Part shown: one piece after another, positions 6,734 to 13,807 of the stretch
Layout: the number at the start of each line of letters is the position of its first letter
Numbering within the stretch: the first letter of the stretch is position 1
From: Actinobacteria bacterium UBA2286
GTDB taxonomy: Bacteria > Actinomycetota > Coriobacteriia > Anaerosomatales > Anaerosomataceae
Assembly: GCA_002345925.1 (NCBI GenBank)
Contig: DDWM01000050.1
Coordinates: 1-27,114, forward strand
DNA length: 27,114 nt
Direction of reading: 5' to 3'
Program-made: the position numbers and the translations under genes
Notes under the pieces: generated by a model
What the model was told of the DNA's origin: nothing
Database searches by the model: none
Seen by the model: only the letters and a program-made list of their open reading frames with translations

Positions 6734-8428
6734 GTGCTTTCAGACATCGAGATTGCGCAGCGTGCAACGCCGCGTCCCATTAGCGATGTGGCCACAGGGC
6801 TGGGGTTGATGCCCGACGAGATCGAGCTCTTTGGCTCGACCAAGGCCAAGGTCTCACTCTCGGCGATCAAGGCGCGGGCCGATCGACCGTCCGGGAAGTA
6901 TGTGGTTGTCTCGGCAATAACCCCCACACCGCTCGGTGAAGGGAAGACCCTCACGACGGTCGGCCTCGGGCAAGCGTTCGCGCACATAGGCCACACCGCG
7001 ATCACGACGATTCGCCAGCCATCGCTTGGGCCGGTTTTCGGTATCAAGGGCGGTGCGGCGGGCGGCGGTTACTCGCAAGTGCTGCCGATGGAAGACTTCA
7101 ACCTTCACCTCACTGGTGACGCCCACGCGATTTCTGCGGCACACAATCTGTGCGCGGCATTTCTCGATAACCACCTGCACCACGGCAACACGCTTGGCAT
7201 AGACATTCATTCAGTCACGTGGCGCCATGTCGTTGACGTGTCTGACAGGGCGCTACGTGGAATCGTGGTAGGACTCGGCGGCCGCGCGAACGGCATGCCG
7301 AGAGAGAGTGGCTTCGACATCGTGGCTGCAAGCGAGCTCATGGCGATTCTCGCCCTCGCCGAGGATTTGCATGACCTTAGGCTTCGAATCGGACGTATCG
7401 TGGTTGCAACGACTCGTGATGGCCGCCCGGTCACGACCGAGGATCTGCAGGTGGCTGGCGCGATGACCGTGCTCATGCGCGACGCTATCAAGCCTAATCT
7501 CCTCCAGAACCTCGAGGGCGGGCCGGTGCTCGTGCACGCGGGACCGTTCGCGAACATCGCGCACGGCAACAGCTCCATCATCGCCGACAGGCTCGGCCTG
7601 AAGCTTGCCGACTACGTCATCACCGAGGCCGGTTTTGGTGCGGACATGGGGTTTGAGAAGTTCGCCAACGTGAAATGTCGCACATCCGGACTTGAGCCCG
7701 ACTGCGTGGTGCTTGTGTGTACGGTGCGCGCGCTCAAGATGCACTCCGGGCGCTTCTCGATCAAGCCCGGGCGTCCGCTTGACCCGGCACTGGCCGAGGA
7801 GAACCTGGACGTGCTTCGAGAGGGCTCCTGCAACCTGGTGAAGCAGATAGCCAACGTTCGCGCATTCGGGGTGCCGGTGGTCGTCGCGATCAACCATTTC
7901 CCGACCGATACCGTCGCCGAGCACGAACTCATCAGGGACATCGCGCTTGAGTCCGGCGCGGCTGCGGCACTCAGTCACACGATGCACAGTGATGGCGGCG
8001 CGGGCGGTGTCGATCTTGCCTCGGCGATTGTGAGCGCTTGTGAGGTCGAGCACGCTTTCGAATTCACGTATGAGACTGCAGACCCGATAGCAGCGAAGAT
8101 CGAGGCTATCGCGGCGAAGGTGTATGGCGCCGATGGGGTGGAGTTCTCACCCGCCGCAGTGCGTGCGATGCAGGTGCTGACCGGTATGGGTTTCGATCGG
8201 ATCCCTGTCTGCATGGCGAAGACACCATTGTCGCTTTCGCACGACCCTGCGCTCACCGGGTGTCCTAGTGGATGGCGATTGCCAGTTCGCGACGTACGTC
8301 TCGCAGCCGGGGCCGGCTTCCTGTACGCTTTGTGCGGCGATATTCTCACAATGCCCGGTCTGCCGAGCAGACCCGCGGGCGAGAAGATCGACATCGATTC
8401 CGACGGCAACGTAGTGGGGTTGTTCTGA
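6734..8428 (+). CDS. fhs: Formate-tetrahydrofolate ligase
   Basis: Fhs joins formate to tetrahydrofolate with ATP, giving 10-formyl-THF. It is the entry step of the folate one-carbon branch and of the methyl branch of the Wood-Ljungdahl pathway. The GTG at 6734 has CGGAG upstream and gives the family N-terminus MLSDIEIAQRA. The length, 564 residues, is close to the usual ~555-560. Visible signatures are the phosphate-binding loop TPTPLGEGKT (63-72) and the block PSLGPVFGIKGGAAGGGYSQ followed by VLPMEDFNLHLTGD. Further on are GPFANIAHGNSSIIAD and TEAGFGADMGFEKF. It is separated from folD by a single base, so the two make consecutive enzymes from one mRNA. Confidence 0.97.
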   Translation: MLSDIEIAQRATPRPISDVATGLGLMPDEIELFGSTKAKVSLSAIKARADRPSGKYVVVSAITPTPLGEGKTLTTVGLGQAFAHIGHTAITTIRQPSLGPVFGIKGGAAGGGYSQVLPMEDFNLHLTGDAHAISAAHNLCAAFLDNHLHHGNTLGIDIHSVTWRHVVDVSDRALRGIVVGLGGRANGMPRESGFDIVAASELMAILALAEDLHDLRLRIGRIVVATTRDGRPVTTEDLQVAGAMTVLMRDAIKPNLLQNLEGGPVLVHAGPFANIAHGNSSIIADRLGLKLADYVITEAGFGADMGFEKFANVKCRTSGLEPDCVVLVCTVRALKMHSGRFSIKPGRPLDPALAEENLDVLREGSCNLVKQIANVRAFGVPVVVAINHFPTDTVAEHELIRDIALESGAAAALSHTMHSDGGAGGVDLASAIVSACEVEHAFEFTYETADPIAAKIEAIAAKVYGADGVEFSPAAVRAMQVLTGMGFDRIPVCMAKTPLSLSHDPALTGCPSGWRLPVRDVRLAAGAGFLYALCGDILTMPGLPSRPAGEKIDIDSDGNVVGLF

Positions 8429-8429
8429 T

Positions 8430-9278
8430 ATGGCTGAAATCATCATTGATGGCAAGGCAGTAGCGGCGCGCGTGCGTTCAGAGGTGGCCGAGGAAGTCGC
8501 GGTCTTGCGCGGCCAGGGCATCGAGCCCGGATTGGCGGTCATCCTCGTTGGCGAAGATCCTGCATCGCAATCATATGTGGGGATGAAAGAACGTGACTGC
8601 GAAGAAGTGGGCATCCGCTCTTTCGATACCCGGCTCTCCGCTGACACATCTCAGGCTGACCTTGAGGCGATCATCGACGGCTTCAACGCCGATCCGGCGG
8701 TTCACGGCATACTCTTGCAGCTACCGCTTCCCGCAAGTCTTGATGCCGAGTCGGCCATCGCGCGAATCGCCCCGGAGAAGGACGTAGATGGCTTCCATCC
8801 GGTCAGCATCGGGCGGCTTGTCCGCGGGCTCCCTTCTGCGCACGCATGTACTCCCGAGGGTGTCATGGAGCTCTTGCGGGCGTATGACATCGACCCATCG
8901 GGCAAGCGCGCCGTTGTGATTGGACGCTCTGTTCTTGTCGGTAAGCCGATGGCGCTGCTGTTGATCGAGGCGAACGCTACAGTCACGGTCTGCCACTCGC
9001 GCACACAAGACCTTCCTGGTGTGTGTCGTGAAGCCGATATTCTTGTCGCCGCCATCGGTCGCCCGCACATGATCGACGCCAGCTACATCAAGCCCGGTGC
9101 TGTTGTAATCGACGTTGGAATCAATCGCGTTGGCGATAAGCTCGTCGGTGACGTGGCGTACTCGGAGGTCGAACCACTTGCTTCGGCGATAACACCGGTT
9201 CCCGGCGGTGTCGGACCGATGACTCGTGCGGTTTTGTTGAAGAATACGGTGGCCGCCGCAGAGAGTGCCGGTCTGTAA
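8430..9278 (+). CDS. folD: Bifunctional methylene-THF dehydrogenase / methenyl-THF cyclohydrolase FolD
   Basis: FolD interconverts 10-formyl-THF, methenyl-THF and methylene-THF, following directly from Fhs. The 282-residue protein starts at ATG 8430, one base after the fhs stop. The catalytic region QSYVGMKERDCEEVGI contains Tyr49 and Lys53, the expected YxxxK pair. KDVDGFHPVSIGRL and PVPGGVGPMTRAVLLKNT are family signatures. The Rossmann part VVIGRSVLVGKPMALLL binds the nicotinamide cofactor. NAD or NADP preference cannot be decided here. Pairing of fhs with folD is common in anaerobes that run folate one-carbon chemistry in either direction. Confidence 0.97.
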   Translation: MAEIIIDGKAVAARVRSEVAEEVAVLRGQGIEPGLAVILVGEDPASQSYVGMKERDCEEVGIRSFDTRLSADTSQADLEAIIDGFNADPAVHGILLQLPLPASLDAESAIARIAPEKDVDGFHPVSIGRLVRGLPSAHACTPEGVMELLRAYDIDPSGKRAVVIGRSVLVGKPMALLLIEANATVTVCHSRTQDLPGVCREADILVAAIGRPHMIDASYIKPGAVVIDVGINRVGDKLVGDVAYSEVEPLASAITPVPGGVGPMTRAVLLKNTVAAAESAGL

Positions 9279-9280
9279 GT

Positions 9281-9286
9281 TACAAT
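9281..9286 (+). promoter_or_regulatory. Putative -10 box of the exported-protein gene
   Basis: TACAAT begins 3 bp after the folD stop and 41 bp before the next start codon. No convincing -35 is visible. It would give a leader of about 35 nt containing an SD (AGGTG) 6 nt before the ATG at 9327. Confidence 0.35.
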
Positions 9287-9326
9287 ACGGCTTCGACATA
9301 TCTCCGAACCCCGGCAGGTGAATCGT

Positions 9327-10166
9327 ATGTCCCGGTTCCGCATGCGCGCCGTTTCAGCGGTGCTTCTTCTCGCGATATCGATCCTGTGTGTGCCAGCTCT
9401 GGCGTACGCGGGCGTAAGTGAGTACCAGGTGCAGTTCGCCCCGGTCGGACTCAATGGCCGGATGGATCTGATCGTCAACGTTGTTCTGTCGCCGGATACC
9501 AAACTCCCGGCCAAGGTGCGCGTACCGCTTCCGTCAGGCGCCGTCGTGGTGTGGGCGGGCGAGATCCTGGGCGGCAGCGCGGCTGATGACCCTCAGCGCG
9601 AGGTCACTCTCACGAAATCGGGTGACGGACAGTACGCGGAGTTCACGCTTGAGACTGTGCGAATCGCGCAAGTGGAGGCAGAGCTTCCGCAGTCCGTTGC
9701 TGCTGGTGACAAGGTCAACGCAAACCTCACATGGCTGAACACGACGGACGCTGGCACATACACGTTCTCGGTCAGGCTTGAGCCGAAGGTCTCGGACATC
9801 AAGATCACGCCGGCTCCTGAGGGCGCGCCGCAGACCAACGCTGATGGTGAGTCGCTATATTCGCTCACCCCATTGCGGCTTGAGAAGGACGGCACGTTCG
9901 ACATCGAAGTCGCGTACACCAGGGGAGGGACGGCGACGAGTTTCGGTGGAGCGATGTCGCCTATCCTGCTCGTCGCGATTGGACTTCTGGTGATCGCGGT
10001 AATAGCCCTCATCGTGGTTGTCGCTCGTCAGAATCAATCGGCACCAGTCCAGCGCTCGGGCAAGACCCCTGCCACCGCGCCGGTCGCAGGCAGCCGACGC
10101 TCGGCAGATACAGCGCCAAAGGATGTCGAGCCAGAGGATGACGACGAGGCGTTTACCTGGGAGTAG
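9327..10166 (+). CDS. Exported, membrane-anchored protein of unknown function
   Basis: The start chosen is ATG 9327, because AGGTG lies 6 nt upstream; the GTG at 9318 overlaps that SD. The 279-residue product has a signal peptide (basic MSRFRMR, hydrophobic AVSAVLLLAISILC, then a likely cleavage after ALAYAG near residue 29). An extracytoplasmic domain of about 190 residues follows, with alternating hydrophobic and polar strands and no cysteine, suggesting a beta-sandwich. A C-terminal membrane helix (about 212-236, ILLVAIGLLVIAVIALIVVV) precedes a basic then acidic cytoplasmic tail ending EDDDEAFTWE. No enzyme motif or family is recognised. It follows fhs-folD but has its own possible -10 box, so the link to folate genes may be only positional. 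It could be a carbohydrate- or protein-binding surface module. Confidence 0.75.
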   Translation: MSRFRMRAVSAVLLLAISILCVPALAYAGVSEYQVQFAPVGLNGRMDLIVNVVLSPDTKLPAKVRVPLPSGAVVVWAGEILGGSAADDPQREVTLTKSGDGQYAEFTLETVRIAQVEAELPQSVAAGDKVNANLTWLNTTDAGTYTFSVRLEPKVSDIKITPAPEGAPQTNADGESLYSLTPLRLEKDGTFDIEVAYTRGGTATSFGGAMSPILLVAIGLLVIAVIALIVVVARQNQSAPVQRSGKTPATAPVAGSRRSADTAPKDVEPEDDDEAFTWE

Positions 10167-10221
10167 GTGCCCATTCCACCTGCTCTGTGGGGTGGCGCTG
10201 AATACTTGCGCTACCTGACGT

Positions 10222-10405
10222 TGTGATAATATTGACATCGATCGGGGGCACAAGCCCCAGATAGGCTGCGAAACGGTTTGTCGGTATGAAGGCGCCATCG
10301 ATCCACCCCGTCGTTGACGTGTGGCAAGAGACGCAAAGAGCACGACAGGCACGTCGCACGAGTGTGAGCCCGCGATTAGTACGCGGGGGGGAAGGACGGA
10401 TCGGC
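10222..10405 (+). promoter_or_regulatory. Putative promoter and long 5' leader of the cold-shock gene
   Basis: An extended -10, TG plus T plus GATAAT (10222-10230), would start transcription near 10237. That leaves a leader of about 170 nt before the start codon, as is known for cspA-type genes, where the leader folds differently at low temperature. It contains a small hairpin, GGGGC-ACAA-GCCCC (10245-10258), and a G-rich SD region just before the gene (GGGGGGGAAGGA, 10385-10396). A perfect TTGACA at 10232-10237 has no suitably spaced -10 downstream. The temperature role is inference. Confidence 0.42.
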
Positions 10406-10609
10406 ATGGCACAGGGTACCGTCAAGTGGTTCAATCCGGACAAGGGCTATGGCTTCGTATCGCGCGAGGATGGCGACGATTTGTTCGTCCATTTCTCCGA
10501 GATTCAGGGCGACGGCTTCAAGACCCTCGACGAGGGCCAGGCTGTTGAGTTCGACGTGACCACCGGTCAGAACGGCAAGCTCCAGGCGAGCAACGTCCGC
10601 AAGGCCTAG
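10406..10609 (+). CDS. Cold-shock-domain protein (CspA family)
   Basis: A 67-residue single-domain cold-shock protein. These bind single-stranded RNA and DNA and keep mRNA unfolded, at low temperature or constitutively. MAQGTVKWFNPDKGYGFV opens the five-strand barrel. RNP1 is KGYGFV (13-18) and RNP2 is LFVHF (26-30). The ATG at 10406 is chosen although the frame stays open upstream to 10286, because the family starts here and the upstream part shows no conserved sequence. It is monocistronic, with a strong terminator directly after it and a long leader before it. Confidence 0.95.
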   Translation: MAQGTVKWFNPDKGYGFVSREDGDDLFVHFSEIQGDGFKTLDEGQAVEFDVTTGQNGKLQASNVRKA

Positions 10610-10633
10610 TCTTCGCGGAACACATAGCACGCA

Positions 10634-10675
10634 ACAGAAGGGCGACTTCAGAGTCGCCCTTCTGTGTTTTCTTCA
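10634..10675 (+). terminator. Rho-independent terminator after the cold-shock gene
   Basis: A perfect 14-bp stem (10634-10647 with 10652-10665, loop TCAG) rich in GGGCGACT/AGTCGCCC is followed by GTTTTCTTCATTT. This is a classical intrinsic terminator 24 bp after the stop codon. Confidence 0.93.
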
Positions 10676-10691
10676 TTTGACGGAGGCGCAA

Positions 10692-11369
10692 TTGCTCTAC
10701 ACGTTCATAGTCTCGTTCGTCCTCATCATGGTGGGTGAGCTTGCCGACAAGTCGCAGCTCCTAGCCCTGGTGCTCGCCACGCGCTACAAGGCGTCACATG
10801 TGCTGCTCGGCATCTTCCTCGCCACATTCACAGTGCACTTCATTTCTGCAGGATTTGGAATGCTCGCTGGCGGGCTCATTCCCGAGGGCGTGCTGCCCTG
10901 GGTGAGCGGGTTGCTCTTCTTGTTCTTCGGCGCATGGACGCTCCGCGGCGACAAGGTCGAAGACGAAGATGCGGCAGCAGGCCGAGGCGCACGCTTCGGG
11001 CCGATTCTCGCGGTTGCGGTTGCGTTTTTCTTCGCCGAGCTGGGCGACAAGACCCAGATCATGACTATCACCATCGCGGCCGATCCCGGCGGGGCGCTGC
11101 TTCATATCCTCAAGGGTTCCGGTGTCGCGGTGCAGGAGATGCTCTCTGCGCTTGGAATCGGCACAGGCACCGGGCTGACCGCCTCGGCTCGATTCTGGGG
11201 CGTCACCCTGGGGTCTACCTTCGGCATGGTGCTTGCGGATGCTTTTGCCATTGGCGTTGGATCTATTCTCGGCAAGCGGCTGCCCGAGAGGCTCCTGACG
11301 CGTATCTCCGGATTCGCGTTTATCGCTTTTGGCGTATTCACCATCGCCGTGCCCTACCTTGCGCGCTAA
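10692..11369 (+). CDS. TMEM165/GDT1 (UPF0016) family divalent cation transporter
   Basis: Members of this family export Mn2+ or exchange Ca2+ or Mn2+ for protons across membranes. The protein has six to seven hydrophobic segments and the two family repeats E-x-G-D-K-(S/T). The second, ELGDKTQ, is canonical; the first is ELADKSQ (16-22), with Ala instead of Gly. Between the second motif and the last two helices there is a longer loop (about 30 residues, from ADPGGALL to TASARFW) than in short bacterial members I recall. The TTG at 10692 is chosen because GGAGG lies 5 nt before it. A TTG at 10677 in the same frame would begin inside the tail of the preceding terminator. No promoter is evident in the 16-bp gap, so some read-through past the terminator may supply transcription. 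Confidence 0.88.
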   Translation: MLYTFIVSFVLIMVGELADKSQLLALVLATRYKASHVLLGIFLATFTVHFISAGFGMLAGGLIPEGVLPWVSGLLFLFFGAWTLRGDKVEDEDAAAGRGARFGPILAVAVAFFFAELGDKTQIMTITIAADPGGALLHILKGSGVAVQEMLSALGIGTGTGLTASARFWGVTLGSTFGMVLADAFAIGVGSILGKRLPERLLTRISGFAFIAFGVFTIAVPYLAR

Positions 11370-11373
11370 GGGG

Positions 11374-11379
11374 TAGAAT
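11374..11379 (+). promoter_or_regulatory. Putative -10 box of queH
   Basis: TAGAAT starts 4 bp after the stop codon of the transporter gene. The predicted RNA would begin near 11386, just ahead of GGAGG (11392-11396) and the TTG start at 11403. No -35 is recognised. Confidence 0.4.
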
Positions 11380-11402
11380 CGCGATGTCTTTGGAGGTGTG
11401 AT

Positions 11403-11981
11403 TTGAGAGTCCTGCTGCATGCATGCTGTGGTCCGTGTCTGCTCGAGCCGTTCGACGCGCTCGTGGCTGAGCATGACGTGACCGTGCTGTACGCCAACCC
11501 GAACATTCACCCCGCCGAGGAATATCGCCACCGCCGCGATACGCTCCTAGAGTACGCGGCTGCCAACGGAATCGACGTTATCGAAGAGCCGTACGACCCG
11601 GTGGCGTGGATGCAGGCTGTGGCGGGTCTGGAGCGTATTCCCGCCGAGCGATGCCGGGCGTGTTTTCGGTTGAGACTCGGCATTGCAGCTAAGACGGCAG
11701 CGTCGCTCGGCTTCGAGGCGATCGCAACGACCCTGACCGTGAGTCCGTATCAAGATCAGGTCTCTGTTGCCGAGGCGGGAGAGGCAGCGGCTGCCGAGGC
11801 GGGTATCGTCTATCTGGATGAGGACTTTCGCGAGCAGTATCCGGAGGCGACACGGCGTTCGCGCGAGCTCGGCATGTACCGCCAAAACTACTGTGGGTGC
11901 ATGCTCTCTGATATTGAAGCGCAGGGCGAGCGTGAGGCGCGGCGACAAGAACGGCGAGCGCGGCGCGAGGAGCGCTCTTAG
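11403..11981 (+). CDS. queH: Epoxyqueuosine reductase QueH
   Basis: QueH performs the last step of queuosine synthesis, reducing epoxyqueuosine to queuosine in tRNA. It is unrelated to the cobalamin-dependent QueG. The 192-residue product shows the DUF208 cysteine pattern: HACCGPC (Cys8, Cys9, Cys12), ERCRACF (Cys84, Cys87) and NYCGC (Cys164, Cys166). These are thought to bind an iron-sulfur cluster and a second metal site. The TTG at 11403 has GGAGG 6 nt upstream and gives MRVLLHACCG. The C-terminus is strongly basic. queA and tgt of the same pathway lie 0.8 and 3.5 kb downstream. The stop overlaps by 3 nt the stop of the convergent PHP gene. Confidence 0.93.
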   Translation: MRVLLHACCGPCLLEPFDALVAEHDVTVLYANPNIHPAEEYRHRRDTLLEYAAANGIDVIEEPYDPVAWMQAVAGLERIPAERCRACFRLRLGIAAKTAASLGFEAIATTLTVSPYQDQVSVAEAGEAAAAEAGIVYLDEDFREQYPEATRRSRELGMYRQNYCGCMLSDIEAQGEREARRQERRARREERS

Positions 11982-12718
11982 CGGCGAGCCGGGCCCTGAT
12001 CGGGGTCTCGTCTTAGGATGCCCGGCAGGTTGCGTGCGTAGCGAAGGTTGCGAGCAAGCCAGAAGCTTCCAACGTCGGCTTTTGTTGTGCGCTCTTCGAT
12101 CGCAAGTCGCAATTCGGCTGCCGACTTTCCCGGAAAGACCGTGCGGCTCGCGCCGATTGCCGACAGGATGTGTGCGTCGCTGCCTCCCGTCACGGCCAGG
12201 CGATCCCCGTGATCACGCATGTATCTGCGGGCGAGCCAGTTCGCGTGGAAGATGAGCGGGGTGGAGTTCGAGATCTCGAAAGCGTCGAAGTTCACGCAGT
12301 CATACACGTTGGCATCTCCGCGACACAGACCGTGCTTGGCCCACCAGCGCGGAGCGAACGGGTGAGCCACGACTGCGATTCCGCCTTGGGCGTGGATGGC
12401 ATCCACGGTCTCCTGCGCCGTGCCGCCGGGCTCGATGCGCTCGCTCGCCCAGAGACCGATGATGTGACCGCTGATCGTGTCGATCTCCTGGCCGACGATG
12501 ACATCAAGTGGCAAGCCCTTTGCGAGTTCGGCTGCCTCGAGCGCACCCTCGACCGCGTTGTGGTCGGTGATGGCGATTACCGAGAGATCCGTGTTCTCGG
12601 AAACCCACTCAACAACGGCCGCCGGTGAGGCAAGGCCGTCTGAGATCGAGGTGTGAATGTGTATGTCTGCGGCAGACCACGTTTCGAGCATGACGCGATG
12701 GTACCCGAAGCTGGCCAT
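11978..12718 (-). CDS. PHP-domain metal-dependent phosphoesterase
   Basis: This 246-residue PHP protein resembles the TrpH/YciV group, whose members act on 3',5'-nucleoside bisphosphates or short RNA 5' ends. The PHP metal ligands are in order: His20 and His22 with Asp27 (DIHIHTSISDG), Asp52 and His53 (ITDHNAVEGA), Glu78 (GQEID), His85, His119 (VVAHPFAP), and Asp181 with His183 (GGSDAH). The C-terminal part differs from TrpH as I recall it, so the substrate is uncertain. The ATG at 12718 has no SD but lies 6 nt after TAGTGT, which suits a leaderless start. ATG 12691 (MLETWSA) is the alternative. It is convergent with queH and divergent from queA. Confidence 0.85.
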   Translation of the reverse strand: MASFGYHRVMLETWSAADIHIHTSISDGLASPAAVVEWVSENTDLSVIAITDHNAVEGALEAAELAKGLPLDVIVGQEIDTISGHIIGLWASERIEPGGTAQETVDAIHAQGGIAVVAHPFAPRWWAKHGLCRGDANVYDCVNFDAFEISNSTPLIFHANWLARRYMRDHGDRLAVTGGSDAHILSAIGASRTVFPGKSAAELRLAIEERTTKADVGSFWLARNLRYARNLPGILRRDPDQGPARR

Positions 12719-12723
12719 AGAGG

Positions 12724-12730
12724 TACACTA
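12724..12730. promoter_or_regulatory. Overlapping divergent -10 boxes for queA (+) and the PHP gene (-)
   Basis: The seven bases TACACTA read as TACACT on the plus strand (12724-12729, toward queA) and as TAGTGT on the minus strand (12730-12725, toward the PHP gene). If both are used, the two polymerases would compete for nearly the same DNA. The minus-strand box is 6 nt from the PHP start codon. Both are based on -10 similarity only. Confidence 0.33.
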
Positions 12731-12769
12731 TTCCCGAGCGATTCATCGACGCGAGAATAGGACTCATAC

Positions 12770-13804
12770 GTGCGCACAGACGACTTCGACTACGAATTGC
12801 CGACCGGTCTCATCGCCCAACACCCAGCTGAACCCCGGGATTCATGTCGTCTTCTGGCCTTGGAGCGCACGAGTGGCATGGTCGAGCACCGCACGTTCAA
12901 AGACCTTCCCGAGTATCTCCGGGCAGGCGACTTACTTGTCGTGAATGAAACGCGTGTGCTTCCGGCACGCCTTGTCGGTGCCAAGGACGAGACTGGCGGA
13001 GCAGCCGAAGTGCTTCTGCTTCGCCCGCGCTACGAAGACACCTGGGAGTGTCTGGTCAAGCCAGGCAGGCGTCTTAAGCCGGGTGCGCGCATCGTATTCG
13101 GCGACGGAATGCTCACAGGACTCGTGGTCGACATACTGGAGGAGTCGGGCGGCCGGCTGGTGCGCTTCACGACGAAGCAGGGCACCTTCATGGAGGCTGT
13201 CCACGCCCTGGGCGAAGTTCCGCTTCCCCCGTACATCACGTCTCGGCTGGATGACCCCGAGCTATATCAGACTGTCTACTCTGCCGAAGAACACAGCGTT
13301 GCTGCGCCCACTGCCGGGTTGCACTTCACGCAGGAGATGCTCGATACCATTCAGCATGCCGGCGTGCATATCGCCCGGGTTGAGCTCGACGTTGGCCTGG
13401 ACACGTTCAGGCCGGTCTCGGAGGATGATCCCGAGAACCATCACATCCACACAGAGCACTATCGCGTGCCGTCGTACACGGCGGATGTCGTGAACTCCAC
13501 CCGCGAGCGGGGTGGGCGAGTGATCGCCGTCGGAACCACATCGGTTCGGGCCCTTGAGAGCGCGTACAACGAGCGCACCGGACTTGTGGAGGCCGCCGAG
13601 GGACTCACCGATCTGTTCATCTTGCCCGGCTTCAGTTTCGGCGCAGTGGACGGACTGATCACGAACTTTCATGTGCCGCGCTCGACGCTGCTCATGATGG
13701 TGAGCGCGTTCGCTGGCCGAGACCAGATCATGAACGCGTACCATACCGCCCTGGCCGAGAAGTACCGCTTCTTGAGCTTCGGCGACGCGATGCTGATTCT
13801 CTAG
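12770..13804 (+). CDS. queA: S-adenosylmethionine:tRNA ribosyltransferase-isomerase QueA
   Basis: QueA transfers and rearranges the ribosyl group of S-adenosylmethionine onto preQ1 in the tRNA anticodon, giving epoxyqueuosine. The 344-residue length is standard. Family signatures are visible: DFDYELPTGLIAQHPAEPRD near the N-terminus, GDLLVVNETRVLPARL, GEVPLPPYI, then APTAGLHFTQEML, VGLDTFRPV, ITNFHVPRSTLLMMVSAFAG and the C-terminal YRFLSFGDAMLI. The GTG at 12770 has AGGA at 7 nt spacing. QueH acts on the product and Tgt supplies the substrate tRNA. The gene ends 3 bp from the stop of the convergent anti-sigma gene. Confidence 0.96.
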   Translation: MRTDDFDYELPTGLIAQHPAEPRDSCRLLALERTSGMVEHRTFKDLPEYLRAGDLLVVNETRVLPARLVGAKDETGGAAEVLLLRPRYEDTWECLVKPGRRLKPGARIVFGDGMLTGLVVDILEESGGRLVRFTTKQGTFMEAVHALGEVPLPPYITSRLDDPELYQTVYSAEEHSVAAPTAGLHFTQEMLDTIQHAGVHIARVELDVGLDTFRPVSEDDPENHHIHTEHYRVPSYTADVVNSTRERGGRVIAVGTTSVRALESAYNERTGLVEAAEGLTDLFILPGFSFGAVDGLITNFHVPRSTLLMMVSAFAGRDQIMNAYHTALAEKYRFLSFGDAMLIL

Positions 13805-13807
13805 CGG

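Noticed and set aside
7253..8053. 266-codon minus-strand frame opposite fhs
   Set aside because: It lies wholly within a highly conserved gene and its translation is a His/Arg-rich shadow; GC-rich DNA often leaves such antisense frames open.
10176..10195. CCACC/GGTGG pairing after the exported-protein gene as a terminator
   Set aside because: The stem is only 5 bp with a 10-nt loop and no T-run.
10318..10360. GACGCAAAG in the cold-shock leader recalls the core of c-di-GMP-I riboswitches
   Set aside because: The other conserved pieces of that riboswitch (GGCAAACC, tetraloop and receptor, paired P1) are not found around it; a nine-base match is easily chance.
10286..10405. Upstream in-frame extension of the cold-shock protein by 40 residues
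   Set aside because: The cold-shock domain starts at MAQGTVKWF, the extension has no family similarity, and the region looks like an untranslated leader with an SD just before 10406.
10677..10691. Earlier TTG start for the TMEM165-like transporter
   Set aside because: It lies in the tail of the terminator, lacks an SD, and the TTG at 10692 has GGAGG at ideal spacing.
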